Positions 15,934 through 25,701 of a stretch of 64,000 bases of DNA are shown one piece after another (the first letter of the stretch is position 1; each line of letters opens with the position of its first letter). The translations under genes and the position numbers were made by a program. The notes below the pieces were generated by a model that searched no databases, was not told where the DNA came from, and saw only the letters and a list, made by a program, of their open reading frames with translations. Source of the stretch: Sulfitobacter sp. BSw21498 (lineage in GTDB: Bacteria > Pseudomonadota > Alphaproteobacteria > Rhodobacterales > Rhodobacteraceae); NCBI RefSeq assembly GCF_006064855.1, contig NZ_CP040753.1, forward strand, positions 1,612,001-1,676,000. The letters run 5' to 3'.

Positions 15934-17811
15934 TCACGCGGCCTCCCAACCGAAGGTAAAGGCGTTCAGCAATGCGCCCACATCGGCCTCGCTTGCGCCG
16001 TTCATAGCGATTTGCGCGACCAGCCCGCGTTTTTTATCGTCGGTGACAGAGGCAACCCGCGCAGGCAGGCCCGCGGCCTCGAGCGTTTCACCATAGACGC
16101 GGGTGATGGCGTTTTTGCGCAGGTCAGGCTTGAAGATTTTGCCAACGGCGGTTTTGGGCAGTTCGCTCATGATCGTCATGTGCTTGGGCTGCGCCGCGCG
16201 CTCTTGCACGTGCTCTTTGCAGAACTCCAGCAGTTCGGCTTCGGTGACCGACGCCCCGGCAACCAGTTCGACAAAGGCGCAGGGCACCTCTCCGGCGTGG
16301 GCATCCGGTTGACCGATGGCACCAGCAAAGGCCACCGCTTCGTGACCCAGCAAAGCCTCTTCGATCTCGGCGGGGTCGATGTTGTGGCCACCACGGATGA
16401 TCAGGTCTTTGGCACGGCCCGTGATCCAGAGGTATTTGTCGCTGTCGATACGGCCCAGATCCCCTGTGCGCAGGTATTTGTCCTGATAGTAGAGGTCTAT
16501 GTTTTTGTCCGCTTCGGTATAAGTATTGCCCGCAAAGACACCGGGGTTCGAGATGCAGATTTCACCGATCTCGTCCACGTCAGCCTCGACAAGCCCTTCG
16601 CCGGTGCTTTTGACGATCTTCACATCCGTATAGGGGAAGGTGATGCCGATACTGCCCACTTTACGCAGGCCATCCGTCGGGTTCGACGACACAAGGCAGG
16701 TCGCTTCGGTCAGGCCGTAGCCTTCGATCAGCGTGATGCCTGTAGCCTTTTCGAAGCGGCGGAACAATTCCAGCGGCAACGGGGCCGAGCCCGAAAAGGC
16801 GGTTTTTACCGTAGAGATGTCCGCATTGATCGGCCGCTGCATCTTGGCCGAGATCGCCGTGGGTACGGTGATGATAAAGGTGATTTTCCAGCGTTCGACC
16901 AGCTTCCAGAAGTTATCGAAGACGCCTTCGCCGCGATAGCCTTGGGGCGTCGGGAACACGACATGGGCACCGGATTTCACCGCCGCCATCAAGATCACGT
17001 GGCAGGCGAAGACGTGGAACAACGGCAGCGGACACATGATGTTGTCGTTTTCCGTATAAAGCAGGGTGTGCCCCAGCCAGCCATTATAGACCATGCCCGA
17101 ATACTTATGCTGCGCCACTTTTGGCATGCCCGTCGTCCCACCGGTGTGGAAGTAGAACGCGACGCGATCCTCTTGCGGATCATCAAAGGTCAGCTCGGCG
17201 GGTTGTTTGGCGATTTCCGCGTTAAAGTTTTTGTAGGTCGCCCGATTGGTCACCGTCATTTTCGGGCGGATCAGCGGCACGATCCACGACTTTGGTGCGG
17301 TCAGATAGCGGCATAGGTCCACTTCGAGCACGGTCGTGACATTCGGGGCCAGTTTGACCGCCTCGGCGGTTTTGTCAGCCACGTCCGTCTTGGGGAAAGG
17401 CCGCAGGGTCACAACGACCTTGGCATTGGTTTCGCGCAGGATCGACGCAATCTGTTCCGCTTCTAGCAGCGGATTAATCGGGTTCGCGATCCCTGCAACG
17501 GCACCGCCCAAAAGCGTGATGACCGTTTCATTACAGTTTGGCAGAACATACGCGACAACATCTGTCGGGCCGACACCCAGCGACCGGAACAGGTTGGCAG
17601 CACGCCCCACCTGCCCGCGCAACTGCGACCAGCTAAGCGTTTCTGCGTGATCTTTTGGACCCGAGAACAGTTGATAGCTGATGGCATCGTGGCTGGGAAA
17701 CTTTCCCGCGGTGTCGCTGAGCATACCCCATAGGGTTTTAGGCACATCGCGGTCAGCCCACGGCATCTCTGCTTCGATTGCATTACGGTCTTCTATACCG
17801 GCAAATGACAT
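15934..17811 (-). CDS. Acyl-CoA synthetase (AMP-forming)
   Basis: ANL-superfamily ligase that activates a carboxylic acid, probably a fatty acid, through an acyl-adenylate to its CoA thioester; 625 residues. The phosphate-binding loop is YFHTGGTTGMPK (about 209), the A5 region is EGYGLTEATC and the A8 hinge is LRTGDLGRIDSD. The C-terminal lysine region is PKTAVGKIFKPDLR, with the catalytic Lys in GKIFK. The start at 17811 has a strong GGGAGGAAAATA ribosome-binding site. It is longer at the N-terminus than classic FadD (about 560). Exact acyl-chain specificity is unknown. It is transcribed alone. Confidence 0.87.
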   Translation of the reverse strand: MSFAGIEDRNAIEAEMPWADRDVPKTLWGMLSDTAGKFPSHDAISYQLFSGPKDHAETLSWSQLRGQVGRAANLFRSLGVGPTDVVAYVLPNCNETVITLLGGAVAGIANPINPLLEAEQIASILRETNAKVVVTLRPFPKTDVADKTAEAVKLAPNVTTVLEVDLCRYLTAPKSWIVPLIRPKMTVTNRATYKNFNAEIAKQPAELTFDDPQEDRVAFYFHTGGTTGMPKVAQHKYSGMVYNGWLGHTLLYTENDNIMCPLPLFHVFACHVILMAAVKSGAHVVFPTPQGYRGEGVFDNFWKLVERWKITFIITVPTAISAKMQRPINADISTVKTAFSGSAPLPLELFRRFEKATGITLIEGYGLTEATCLVSSNPTDGLRKVGSIGITFPYTDVKIVKSTGEGLVEADVDEIGEICISNPGVFAGNTYTEADKNIDLYYQDKYLRTGDLGRIDSDKYLWITGRAKDLIIRGGHNIDPAEIEEALLGHEAVAFAGAIGQPDAHAGEVPCAFVELVAGASVTEAELLEFCKEHVQERAAQPKHMTIMSELPKTAVGKIFKPDLRKNAITRVYGETLEAAGLPARVASVTDDKKRGLVAQIAMNGASEADVGALLNAFTFGWEAA

Positions 17812-17949
17812 TATTTTCCTCCCTTAGTGGTGCGGTTTGCCCGCATCCCGTTATTCCCTGTCGTCAAAGATGATTGCTAAATTCAGCTTTCGCAAGCATT
17901 TGCAGGCCCCCAAACGCTGTGTTCACGCCCACTGACCCAACGGAAGGCC

Positions 17950-17978
17950 AAAAAAAGAACGGCAGACCCTGCCTGCCG
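17950..17978 (-). terminator. Rho-independent terminator of the BON-LysM gene
   Basis: A 6-bp stem (CGGCAG / CTGCCG) is followed on the minus strand by GTTCTTTTTTT, a strong U-tract. It lies 54-82 bp after the stop of the LysM gene and upstream of the acyl-CoA synthetase gene. Confidence 0.7.
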
Positions 17979-18031
17979 CTCTAATTTATGGGGAAATGGC
18001 GTGTAATGCCCCCGTTTTATGTCTGGTACGA

Positions 18032-18463
18032 TTATTTGGCAGGAATGCGCAGCATCTGGCCTGGATAGATTTTATCAGGGTGCGACAGCATGGGTTTATT
18101 CGCTTCAAAGATTTCTTCGTAGCGTGCGCCGTTGCCCAATGTCTTGGCCGCGACCGCCCAAAGCGTGTCACCTTTTTCAACCGTGTGGAAGGTGCCGTCG
18201 CCCTCGCCGCCGTCCATGTCTTCCTCGACCGCGGCAACGCCTTCGACGTTCCCCACAGCAAGAATGACCTTTTCTTTCATCTCTTGGCTGGCAGCCCTGC
18301 CGGATACTTTGACCTTGTCGCCCTCGACAGAGATGTCGAGCCCGTCGGCATCAAGCCCGAGGTCTTTCAATTCGTCCTGAAGCGCGGCTCCGGTAACTTC
18401 GGTATCATCACCGCCGCCAAATACTTTTTTGCCAGCGTCTTTTACGAAACTCCACAAACCCAT
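18032..18463 (-). CDS. BON and LysM domain protein (Kbp/YgaU-like)
   Basis: Small two-domain protein of 143 residues, close to the 149 of E. coli Kbp (YgaU), a potassium-binding protein. An N-terminal BON domain (about 25-90; VEGDKVKVSGRAASQEMKEK) is followed by a C-terminal LysM domain (about 95-142; HTVEKGDTLWAVAAKTLGNG, ending YPGQMLRIP). The in-frame ATG at 18517 would add 18 residues. The start MGLWSFVKDAG at 18463 has AAGGAGAG 5 nt upstream and matches the family N-terminus. No signal peptide is visible. The LysM match makes this a secure family call; the potassium role is by homology. Confidence 0.85.
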   Translation of the reverse strand: MGLWSFVKDAGKKVFGGGDDTEVTGAALQDELKDLGLDADGLDISVEGDKVKVSGRAASQEMKEKVILAVGNVEGVAAVEEDMDGGEGDGTFHTVEKGDTLWAVAAKTLGNGARYEEIFEANKPMLSHPDKIYPGQMLRIPAK

Positions 18464-18531
18464 GTTGCTCTCCTTCTGGATCCACTCGGGTACGAGTGTT
18501 TCCACCTCGCCAAGCATTTCACAAGGTTTTT

Positions 18532-20331
18532 TTATGCGTCATCGCGCCCGTCGGTGAATTGTAGCCGTGCCAGCCGCGCATAAAGCCCGCCTTTGGTCAC
18601 CAGTTCGTCATGGGTGCCCATATCGACGATCTGCCCTGCTTCCAGCACAACGATGCGGTCGGCCTTTTTCACGGTTGCCAGACGGTGCGCGACAATCAGG
18701 GTGGTGCGGTCTGCGCTCAGTCGGTCCACGGCGGCCTGCACCGCACGTTCGCTTTCGGCGTCCAAGGCGCTGGTCGCTTCGTCCAACAGCAGCACCGGCG
18801 CGTCGCGCAAGATGGCGCGGGCGATGGCGATACGTTGCTTTTGCCCGCCCGACAGCATCACCCCACGCTCGCCCAAGTAGCTATCGTAGCCGTCGGGTAG
18901 CGCGGTGATGAACCCGTGCGCGGCGGCTGCCTCGGCGGCGGCGGTGATTTCCGAGTCTGTGGCGTCGGGGCGGCCAAAGCGGATGTTTTCGCGGGCAGAG
19001 GCCGCAAAGATCACCGGATCTTGCGGGACAAGGGCAACCGACTGCCGGAAGACCGCACGCGACACGTCGCGCAGGTCAACACCATCAAGGGTAATCCGCC
19101 CCGAGGCGGGGTCATAGAACCGCAGGATCAACTGGATGATCGTTGTTTTGCCAGCGCCCGACGGGCCGACAAAAGCGACCGTTTCACCGGGGTTGATCGA
19201 CAGATTGATCCCGTCCAGCGCCTGAACGCCGGGGCGCGCAGGGTAGGTGAAATGCACATTCTCAAAGGCAATGCGCCCTGCGACGGGGGTGGGCAAGGCA
19301 ATGTCGGTTTCAGGGTCTTGCACGGTGTCTTGCGTGCGCAGAAGTTCGACCAGACGCTCTGTCGCGCCGGCGGCACGCTGCAATTCGCCCCAAATCTCGG
19401 ACAGGGCGGCGACCCCGCCTGCGACCATGACGGCGTAGATCACGAACTGGACCAGCGCACCGGGGCTCATCTGATCGGCACGCACATCGCGCGCGCCCAT
19501 CCACAAGACGCCCACCACACCGGCAAAGACCAAAAAGATCACAATAATTGTCATCAGCGCACGGGTCTTTATCCGCCGCTGTGCAGCATCATAGGACGCT
19601 TCGGTCATCTGCCCGAACTGCGCCTGACTGGCGGCCTCGTTGGTAAAGGCCTGTACGGTCTGCACTGCACCAAGGCTTTCGGACGCATTCCCCGAGCTCG
19701 CCGCGATCCAGTCCTGATTTTCGCGACTTAGCACGCGCAGGCGACGCCCCAACACAAGAATGGGCACAATTACCGCGGGCACGATCAGCAGCACCATCGC
19801 CGTCAGCTTGGCCGAGGTAAACAACATCAGCACCAGACCACCGGTCACGATCAGCATATTGCGCAATGCGATCGACATCGACGACCCGATCACCGACAGA
19901 ATCAACGTCGTGTCGGTCGTGATCCGGCTGAGCACCTCGCCCGTCATCAGGTTCTCGTAGAACGCGGGGCTCATGGAAATGACGCGGTCGAACACGGCCT
20001 TGCGGATATCAGCGACGACCCTCTCGCCAAAGCGGGTGACAAGCGCATAGCGCAGCCCCGTGCCGACGGCCAACAGCCCTGCGATGATCAGGGCCGCCAC
20101 AAAATACTGGTCCAGCAATTCGGCCTCGCCGCTGCCAAAGGTGTCGATCACCCGGCGCACAGCTAAGGGCAGCGTCAACGAAATCATCGCCGTCAGTACC
20201 AGCGCCAGTATGGCAGCGATCATCAGCCCCCGATACGGCGCGAGAAACGGCAGCAGCGCGCGCAGGGCCCCCAGCTCACGCGATTTTTCGCGTTCTTCGG
20301 TGCCGGGGCCGGGCGTCGGGGTACGTGCCAT
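18532..20331 (-). CDS. ABC exporter, permease-ATPase fusion (MsbA/LipidA-type half-transporter)
   Basis: Homodimeric ABC exporter of 599 residues with an N-terminal six-helix membrane domain (about 30-320) and a C-terminal ATPase. Walker A is GPSGAGKTT (about 390), the signature LSGGQKQRIAIARA (about 490) and Walker B VLLLDEATSALD (about 512). ERGVMLSGGQ is typical of MsbA-like lipid exporters. An upstream in-frame ATG at 20385 adds 18 unconserved residues; AAAGGAT just before 20331 favours MARTPTPG. The cargo is unknown; lipid or lipopolysaccharide precursor is a family-level guess. Confidence 0.86.
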   Translation of the reverse strand: MARTPTPGPGTEEREKSRELGALRALLPFLAPYRGLMIAAILALVLTAMISLTLPLAVRRVIDTFGSGEAELLDQYFVAALIIAGLLAVGTGLRYALVTRFGERVVADIRKAVFDRVISMSPAFYENLMTGEVLSRITTDTTLILSVIGSSMSIALRNMLIVTGGLVLMLFTSAKLTAMVLLIVPAVIVPILVLGRRLRVLSRENQDWIAASSGNASESLGAVQTVQAFTNEAASQAQFGQMTEASYDAAQRRIKTRALMTIIVIFLVFAGVVGVLWMGARDVRADQMSPGALVQFVIYAVMVAGGVAALSEIWGELQRAAGATERLVELLRTQDTVQDPETDIALPTPVAGRIAFENVHFTYPARPGVQALDGINLSINPGETVAFVGPSGAGKTTIIQLILRFYDPASGRITLDGVDLRDVSRAVFRQSVALVPQDPVIFAASARENIRFGRPDATDSEITAAAEAAAAHGFITALPDGYDSYLGERGVMLSGGQKQRIAIARAILRDAPVLLLDEATSALDAESERAVQAAVDRLSADRTTLIVAHRLATVKKADRIVVLEAGQIVDMGTHDELVTKGGLYARLARLQFTDGRDDA

Positions 20332-20467
20332 GTGATATCCTTTGGAGTGCTGCTGTGTCATCGCCCGCACGCCGCGCGGGGTCAAGTGCTGCCCCCTTAG
20401 CGAACTTGCGACAAAAGCGCATTGATCCAGCGCAAATGCGGGTAATCAAAGGAATTTCAGGAAAGAG

Positions 20468-20541
20468 TGGAGCGGGCGGCGGGAATCGAACCCGCGTCTT
20501 CTGCGTGGAAGGCAGAGGTCTTACCATTACACAACGCCCGC
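20468..20541 (-). tRNA. tRNA-Gly (anticodon TCC)
   Basis: On the minus strand a full cloverleaf folds. The acceptor stem is GCGGGCG/CGCCCGC, the D-loop contains AATGGTAAGA, and the anticodon stem is TCTGC/GCAGA with loop CTTCCAC, giving anticodon TCC. The T-arm contains GGTTCGATTCC. The discriminator is T and the 3' CCA is encoded. It reads GGA glycine codons. Confidence 0.96.
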
Positions 20542-20696
20542 GCTACGAAAGGAGAGGTAAGTCATCCGCCACGGGTCGTCAAGGCCGTCTGCGAGGGCAA
20601 GATGTCGGAAAGATCAGAATGCGCCGCTCGCCGCCCTTTACCTCGTCCGACCAATGACGCAAATTCGGCAACGCGAAAGAACACAAGGAGACGACA

Positions 20697-22211
20697 ATGC
20701 CCAACCCGCTTTACGACGCTTTATTCGGTCGCCATATCGGGCAATCCACGGCATTTCTGATCCTGCCCGACGGGCGCACCATCACCCATGATCAATTCAT
20801 CCGCTCTGCCGCACGCTATGCCAACGCGTTTGCCGACAAGGGGCTGACAGTGGGCGACCGTGTGGCGGTGCAAATCGGCAAATCCCCCGATGCGCTGGCG
20901 CTTTATGCGGCCTGTGTTCAGGCGGGGCTGGTGTTTTTGCCGCTCAACCCCGGCTACACCGCGTCCGAGGTGGATTACTTCGTCGGCAACTCAGGTGCGC
21001 GGCTGCTGGTTTGTGATCCTGCCGATGTCAGCGCACTGGCCCCCGTTGCCGCTGTCGCTGGCGCGGCTGTTGAAACCATGGACGCCACCGGCCGCGGCAC
21101 GCTGCGCGATCTGGCAGCCACACTGCCCGACACATTCGACACCGTAGACCGCACCGCAGAGGATCTGGCCGCGTTCCTCTACACCTCCGGCACAACGGGC
21201 CGGTCCAAGGGGGCAATGCTGAGCCAGCAAAACCTGCTCAGCAACGCCGAAACCCTTGTCGATGTCTGGCACTTCACCAAGGCTGATGTGCTGCTGCACG
21301 CGCTGCCGATTTTTCACACCCACGGGTTGTTTGTGGCGACCAACATCATGCTACTGAGTGGCGGCGCGATGGTGTTCCTACCCAAACTTGATATCGACCA
21401 GTTGATCCGATTTATGCCGCAGGCCACCGCGCTGATGGGCGTGCCGACGTTCTACACCCGCTTACTCTCCTCTGATGATTTCACCGCCGGATTGACCGCA
21501 CATATGCGGCTGTTCATTTCGGGCTCTGCGCCGCTGCTGGCGGAAACTCACAAGCAGTTCGAAGAGCGCACAGGTCACCGTATTCTGGAACGTTACGGGA
21601 TGACGGAGACCAATATGAACACGTCAAACCCCTATGACGGACCACGACGCGGGGGCACGGTGGGCACCCCGCTACCGGGTGTCGAGCTCAAGATTTGCGA
21701 TCCCGAAACCGGAGAGACCGTGCCCCAAGGCGACATAGGCGTCGTCGAAGTGCGCGGGCCAAATGTGTTTCAGGGCTATTGGCAAATGCCCGAGAAAACC
21801 GCCGCAGAACTGCGCGAAGACGGCTTTTTCATCACCGGAGATTTGGGGCTGATCGACGATCACGGCTATGTGCAAATCGTCGGACGCGGCAAAGACCTGA
21901 TCATCTCGGGCGGCTACAATATCTATCCCAAAGAAGTCGAACAGGTGCTTGACGATCAACCCGGCGTGCTGGAAAGCGCGGTGATTGGCGTGCCTCATGC
22001 CGATCTGGGTGAGGCCCCTGTCGGCGTGCTGGTGGCCGATGGTACCGCTGATCTGGACCTTGATGCACTGTCGCAAACCATCGGGCAAGCACTGGCACGG
22101 TTCAAGTGTCCGCGCCGCTTGGTGGTGGTCGACGCCCTGCCCCGCAACACGATGGGTAAGGTGCAAAAGAACCTGCTGCGCGAGATTTACGCAGACCTGT
22201 TTACAGCATAA
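20697..22211 (+). CDS. matB: Malonyl-CoA synthase
   Basis: ANL-superfamily ligase of 504 residues that makes malonyl-CoA from malonate, ATP and CoA. The adenylation loop is YTSGTTGRSKGAM (about 162-174). The sequence HALPIFHTHGLFVATN (about 201-216) and ERYGMTETNMNTSNPY are characteristic of MatB enzymes rather than general acyl-CoA ligases. The C-terminal PRNTMGKVQKNLLR carries the catalytic Lys. AAGGAG lies 6 nt before the ATG. No malonyl-CoA decarboxylase gene is adjacent here, so the fate of the product (fatty acid synthesis or decarboxylation) is open. Confidence 0.9.
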   Translation: MPNPLYDALFGRHIGQSTAFLILPDGRTITHDQFIRSAARYANAFADKGLTVGDRVAVQIGKSPDALALYAACVQAGLVFLPLNPGYTASEVDYFVGNSGARLLVCDPADVSALAPVAAVAGAAVETMDATGRGTLRDLAATLPDTFDTVDRTAEDLAAFLYTSGTTGRSKGAMLSQQNLLSNAETLVDVWHFTKADVLLHALPIFHTHGLFVATNIMLLSGGAMVFLPKLDIDQLIRFMPQATALMGVPTFYTRLLSSDDFTAGLTAHMRLFISGSAPLLAETHKQFEERTGHRILERYGMTETNMNTSNPYDGPRRGGTVGTPLPGVELKICDPETGETVPQGDIGVVEVRGPNVFQGYWQMPEKTAAELREDGFFITGDLGLIDDHGYVQIVGRGKDLIISGGYNIYPKEVEQVLDDQPGVLESAVIGVPHADLGEAPVGVLVADGTADLDLDALSQTIGQALARFKCPRRLVVVDALPRNTMGKVQKNLLREIYADLFTA

Positions 22212-22220
22212 CCGCGCGTT

Positions 22221-22829
22221 TTACGGGTCGCCGACACAGGGTGTCCCGCCTGCTACCCAAATTGCCAGCGCTTCCTGCATCTCGGGGATTGATCCGGGGG
22301 CGGCCACGCGCCCTGCGCCGGGGTCGAACCCCCACGCGACAAAGGCCGAGGTGCCGACGTGATCGGACAGTTCTTCGGGCGTGAAAGCACCGTTGCGGTC
22401 GGGGTCACGCAACTGCACGCAAATCTCGGCGCTGGTTTTGCCTTTCCACGTCATCTCAATCGGGGGAAGCCGCCACGCATCTGCAATCATCGGCGGTGCA
22501 TGGGGCACGCTGTTGGCTGACGCGGCGCTGATGTGACAGGTCCGGCATGGCATTGTTTCCGCTCCGATGCGGCTGTCATCGGCACGCACATTCATGCCGT
22601 GCACCAGCTCCTTTCCCAACGTTTCGCCGCGTTCCAGCCCTTCCCACAGGGGCAGACCAGAGGGGCCGACGTGGCAATTGGTGCAGCGCGGATGCGTGAC
22701 GACGGCGTGAATATCATCCCACGCGGCCAGCGCCGCGGCGCGATCGGACGCGTCTTGCGCCACCGCAGCACTTGCCATGGACAGCACAAACCCGATCACG
22801 CCAGCGGCCGCTAGGCGAAAAATATTCAT
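22221..22829 (-). CDS. Exported c-type-heme-like partner of the molybdenum hydroxylase
   Basis: 202 residues with an N-terminal Sec signal (cleavage probably after AVAQ, residue 25). Two CxxCH heme-attachment motifs, CTNCH (about 49) and CRTCH (about 95), make it a candidate diheme periplasmic electron carrier. Proteins of this type are annotated next to isoquinoline 1-oxidoreductase-like enzymes. The start overlaps the stop of the large molybdopterin subunit by 4 bp, so the two are translationally coupled. The likely role is to accept electrons from the [2Fe-2S] subunit and pass them to the respiratory chain. A calcium-like [12 protein letters not shown] segment is also present (about 144-155). 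Confidence 0.75.
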   Translation of the reverse strand: MNIFRLAAAGVIGFVLSMASAAVAQDASDRAAALAAWDDIHAVVTHPRCTNCHVGPSGLPLWEGLERGETLGKELVHGMNVRADDSRIGAETMPCRTCHISAASANSVPHAPPMIADAWRLPPIEMTWKGKTSAEICVQLRDPDRNGAFTPEELSDHVGTSAFVAWGFDPGAGRVAAPGSIPEMQEALAIWVAGGTPCVGDP

Positions 22830-25066
22830 ACAAAATCGATCGACTTAGACAGCGGCAGTTCACGGATACGCTGCCCTGTGGCGGCAAAGATCGCATTGGC
22901 CAAGGCGGGCGCGGCAGGGGGCACGGCGGGTTCGCCGATACCCCTGATCTTGTCGCCATTCTCAAGCCCGCGCACCATAATCTGCGGGGTCTGATACAGC
23001 CGCATGCCCTCGTACACGTGGTAGTTATCCTGCTCTGCCACGCCGTCGCGATAGGTCAGCTCGCAGTTCATCGCGTGGCCCAAGCCAAAGATCACGCCGC
23101 CTTGCAGCTGCGCCTCAAAGTTCACAGGGTCCAGCACGCGGCCCACATCGGCGGCAACAAAGACTTTGTCGATGCGAATGCCGTCGGAGGTGTTGGTGAC
23201 CTCGACCACCTCGGCCACGGGCACGCCAAAGGCCAGCGTAAAGGCCAGCCCCCGCCCGCGGTTCGGCCCCAGATCGCTGCCCCACTCCGACATCTCGCCC
23301 ACGGCTTCCAAGACCTTGCGCGAGGCATCGTGCCAGCACAGGCGCAGTCTTTCTTGCAGCGGGTCGACGCCGGCGGCATGGCACATTTCATCCATGAAGC
23401 TTTCATGCATAAACCCGTTGCCAGACGCACCCACCGACCGCCACGAGCTGACGGGCACCATCGCGGGCGTCCGGTAGCCGGTGACGCGGTAGTTGGGGAT
23501 CTGGAACGGCTGGTCCCATGCCCCTGCGACAATCGCCACGTCTGGGCCAAAGGCGGGTTGGTTCAACCGCGCGAGCGAGGATTCAGCGACCGAAGGGGCG
23601 GCAATGGATAAATCAAACGCTGCGATACCGGCATCCGCCACAGCTCCGCGTCCGCGCGCAATCGCCAGCGGGCGCGGGAAGTCATGGGTGAAGTCTTCTT
23701 CGCGCTGCCAGATCATCTTGATCGGCGTGTCGGGCAGCTGCATCGCGATCTCTACCGCTTGGGCGATATAGTCATCCTCAAGGCGTCGCCCAAAACTGCC
23801 GCCGGACATCAGCACATGCACATGGATGTCATCGCCATCTATCCCCGTCAGCCGCGCCATGTTGGCTTTGACAAAGCGGGGGATTTGCGTGCCGGTCCAG
23901 ATATCAAGGCGTCCATCGGTCAGCTTGACCACGACGCTCATCGGTTCCATCGGGGCGTGGGCCAGATAGGGGATGCGGTATTCTGCCTCGACAACTGAGG
24001 CGTCTTGCAGCGCTTCCTCTACGTCGCCTTCATCCTTGAAACGGCTGTCGCGGTGGTCGTCGGTGAAGGAGGCCGCCACTGCCGCGAACTGGTCGGCGCT
24101 GTTGCCGATGTAAGGCGACGGCCCCCAGTCACAGTCAACCGCCTGCGCGGCTTGAAACGCGCGCCATGTGTTATCGGCAACCACAGCAATGCCACCGGTG
24201 ATCGGCAAAACCGCATGCACACCGCGCATCTGTTGCGCCACTTCGGCCTCAAAACTGTTCAACCCGCCGCCAATCGCCGGATTGGTGCGGGTCGTGGCGA
24301 TCACCATACCGTCCATCTGCATATCGATGCCATAGATCTGCGTGCCCGTGGATTTGGCCACCACATCGGTGCGTTTTTGCGGCTTGGTCAGATAGCGCCA
24401 TTCCGACGGGTCGCGCAGGGTGACATCCTGCACAGGCTCGATCTCGGCGGCGATGCTGGCAAGGTCGATGTATTCAATCTTCAACCCGTCCGGCAGCACG
24501 ATACAACCATCTTCGGTGCCCAGTTGATCGCGCGGCAGGCCGGTCTGTTTCATCGCGGCCTTGATCAACGTCTCGCGCGCGACGGCACCAGCCATACGTA
24601 GGCGGTCGTACATATCGGGCACAGTCGACGACCCGCCGGTGATATGCAGCCCCATCAGCTTGCCCACAACATCCACCGCGCCGCGCCCGCCGCGTGCCAG
24701 CAGCGTGTCAGAGGTCGCGGCAATCGGCAGCGCCTCTGCGCCGACAACGCCATTGTAATAGATCGCATCCGCCGGACCGGGCGACAGCTTGGCGTTGCGC
24801 GGATTGATATCAAGCTCTTCTGCGATCATATGCGCCTGCATCGACCACGCACCCTGCCCCACATCCGCACGCGGCGTGATCAGGGTGACCCCTTGGGCAT
24901 CGATCTTGACGTAAGGCGTGATCGCGGTTTCACCGGGTTTCAGCCCGTCAAGCAGCGGGTTTTCGCCCTCGCGTTTGTAAAGATAAGTGCCAAAGACAAC
25001 GCCCCCCGCAACAGCAGCAGAGCCGACAAGGAAGCTCCGGCGGGCAATGGTTTTCACGCGCCCCAT
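22826..25066 (-). CDS. Molybdopterin-binding large subunit, isoquinoline 1-oxidoreductase beta-like
   Basis: Xanthine-oxidase-family molybdenum hydroxylase subunit, 746 residues, the length of IorB-type aldehyde/isoquinoline oxidoreductases. The N-terminus carries a twin-arginine signal ([15 protein letters not shown]), so the enzyme is exported folded. Cofactor-region motifs include [11 protein letters not shown] (about 418) and [20 protein letters not shown] (about 540-560), the latter typical of the molybdopterin pocket. [20 protein letters not shown] near the C-terminus resembles the GxxE-PP catalytic Glu region. It sits between the [2Fe-2S] subunit (1 bp gap) and the heme-like protein (4-bp overlap). 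The substrate is probably an aldehyde or N-heterocycle. Confidence 0.85.
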   Translation of the reverse strand: MGRVKTIARRSFLVGSAAVAGGVVFGTYLYKREGENPLLDGLKPGETAITPYVKIDAQGVTLITPRADVGQGAWSMQAHMIAEELDINPRNAKLSPGPADAIYYNGVVGAEALPIAATSDTLLARGGRGAVDVVGKLMGLHITGGSSTVPDMYDRLRMAGAVARETLIKAAMKQTGLPRDQLGTEDGCIVLPDGLKIEYIDLASIAAEIEPVQDVTLRDPSEWRYLTKPQKRTDVVAKSTGTQIYGIDMQMDGMVIATTRTNPAIGGGLNSFEAEVAQQMRGVHAVLPITGGIAVVADNTWRAFQAAQAVDCDWGPSPYIGNSADQFAAVAASFTDDHRDSRFKDEGDVEEALQDASVVEAEYRIPYLAHAPMEPMSVVVKLTDGRLDIWTGTQIPRFVKANMARLTGIDGDDIHVHVLMSGGSFGRRLEDDYIAQAVEIAMQLPDTPIKMIWQREEDFTHDFPRPLAIARGRGAVADAGIAAFDLSIAAPSVAESSLARLNQPAFGPDVAIVAGAWDQPFQIPNYRVTGYRTPAMVPVSSWRSVGASGNGFMHESFMDEMCHAAGVDPLQERLRLCWHDASRKVLEAVGEMSEWGSDLGPNRGRGLAFTLAFGVPVAEVVEVTNTSDGIRIDKVFVAADVGRVLDPVNFEAQLQGGVIFGLGHAMNCELTYRDGVAEQDNYHVYEGMRLYQTPQIMVRGLENGDKIRGIGEPAVPPAAPALANAIFAATGQRIRELPLSKSIDFV

Positions 25067-25067
25067 A

Positions 25068-25526
25068 TCACACCGCCTTGAGCTTGAGCGCGGCGGTCTT
25101 TACCGCCTCGCGGATACGGGGATAGGTACCGCATCGACACAGGTTGCCGCTCATGGCGGCGTCGATCTGGTCGTCGGTGGGCGTCGGGTTCAGTTCAAGA
25201 AAAGAGGCCGCCTGCATGATCTGGCCCGATTGGCAGTAGCCGCATTGCGCGACCTGCAGGTCGATCCATGCCTCTTGGACGGCATGGCGCACGGCGGGGG
25301 TCCCCAACCCCTCGATGGTGGTAATCTCGCCCTCTACGTCACCGGCAGCCAGCTGGCAGGCGCGAACCGCGATCCCGTCCATATGCACGGTACAGGCCCC
25401 GCACTGTGCGATGCCACACCCATACTTTGGACCCGTGATGCCCAGAATATCGCGCAAGACCCACAGCATCGGCATGTCTTCCTCGACGTCCACATCATGG
25501 ATCACGCCATTCACCGTAAGTTTCAT
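25068..25526 (-). CDS. [2Fe-2S] subunit, isoquinoline 1-oxidoreductase alpha-like
   Basis: Small electron-transfer subunit of 152 residues. The N-terminal plant-type ferredoxin cluster is [15 protein letters not shown] (Cys near 41, 46, 49 and later 61). The C-terminal four-helix domain has a second cluster in [10 protein letters not shown] and CRCGTYPRI. This pairing is diagnostic of xanthine-oxidase-family small subunits. It has no Tat signal of its own and is probably carried out with the Tat-bearing large subunit. The start MKLTVNG is preferred over an ATG 7 codons upstream because GGGAGACA precedes it. Confidence 0.87.
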   Translation of the reverse strand: MKLTVNGVIHDVDVEEDMPMLWVLRDILGITGPKYGCGIAQCGACTVHMDGIAVRACQLAAGDVEGEITTIEGLGTPAVRHAVQEAWIDLQVAQCGYCQSGQIMQAASFLELNPTPTDDQIDAAMSGNLCRCGTYPRIREAVKTAALKLKAV

Positions 25527-25647
25527 GCCCTGTCTCCCAACGTTCACTCTATAAATACCAGCGGGAACGAAGTGGTAAACCCACCCTGTCCCGCAGCCCC
25601 CTCTCCCCTCAGGTCAAAACATGATGGCCTAGGGGGCTGTAGAAAGC

Positions 25648-25677
25648 ATAAAACGCCGCCCCACTGGGACGGCGTTT
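25648..25677 (-). terminator. Terminator after the formaldehyde dehydrogenase gene
   Basis: Stem AAACGCCG / CGGCGTTT, with an inner CCC-ACT-GGG extension, is followed on the minus strand by a short U-tract (GTTTTATGC). It lies 25 bp after the dehydrogenase stop codon. Confidence 0.7.
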
Positions 25678-25701
25678 GCCATAGATTTTACGAAATCGCG
25701 C

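Noticed and set aside
15865..17316. Plus-strand frame of 483 codons across the acyl-CoA synthetase gene
   Set aside because: It runs antisense to a complete, well-motif-supported ligase. The predicted product is His/Arg/Asp/Gly-rich without family features, as expected for a shadow frame in high-GC DNA.
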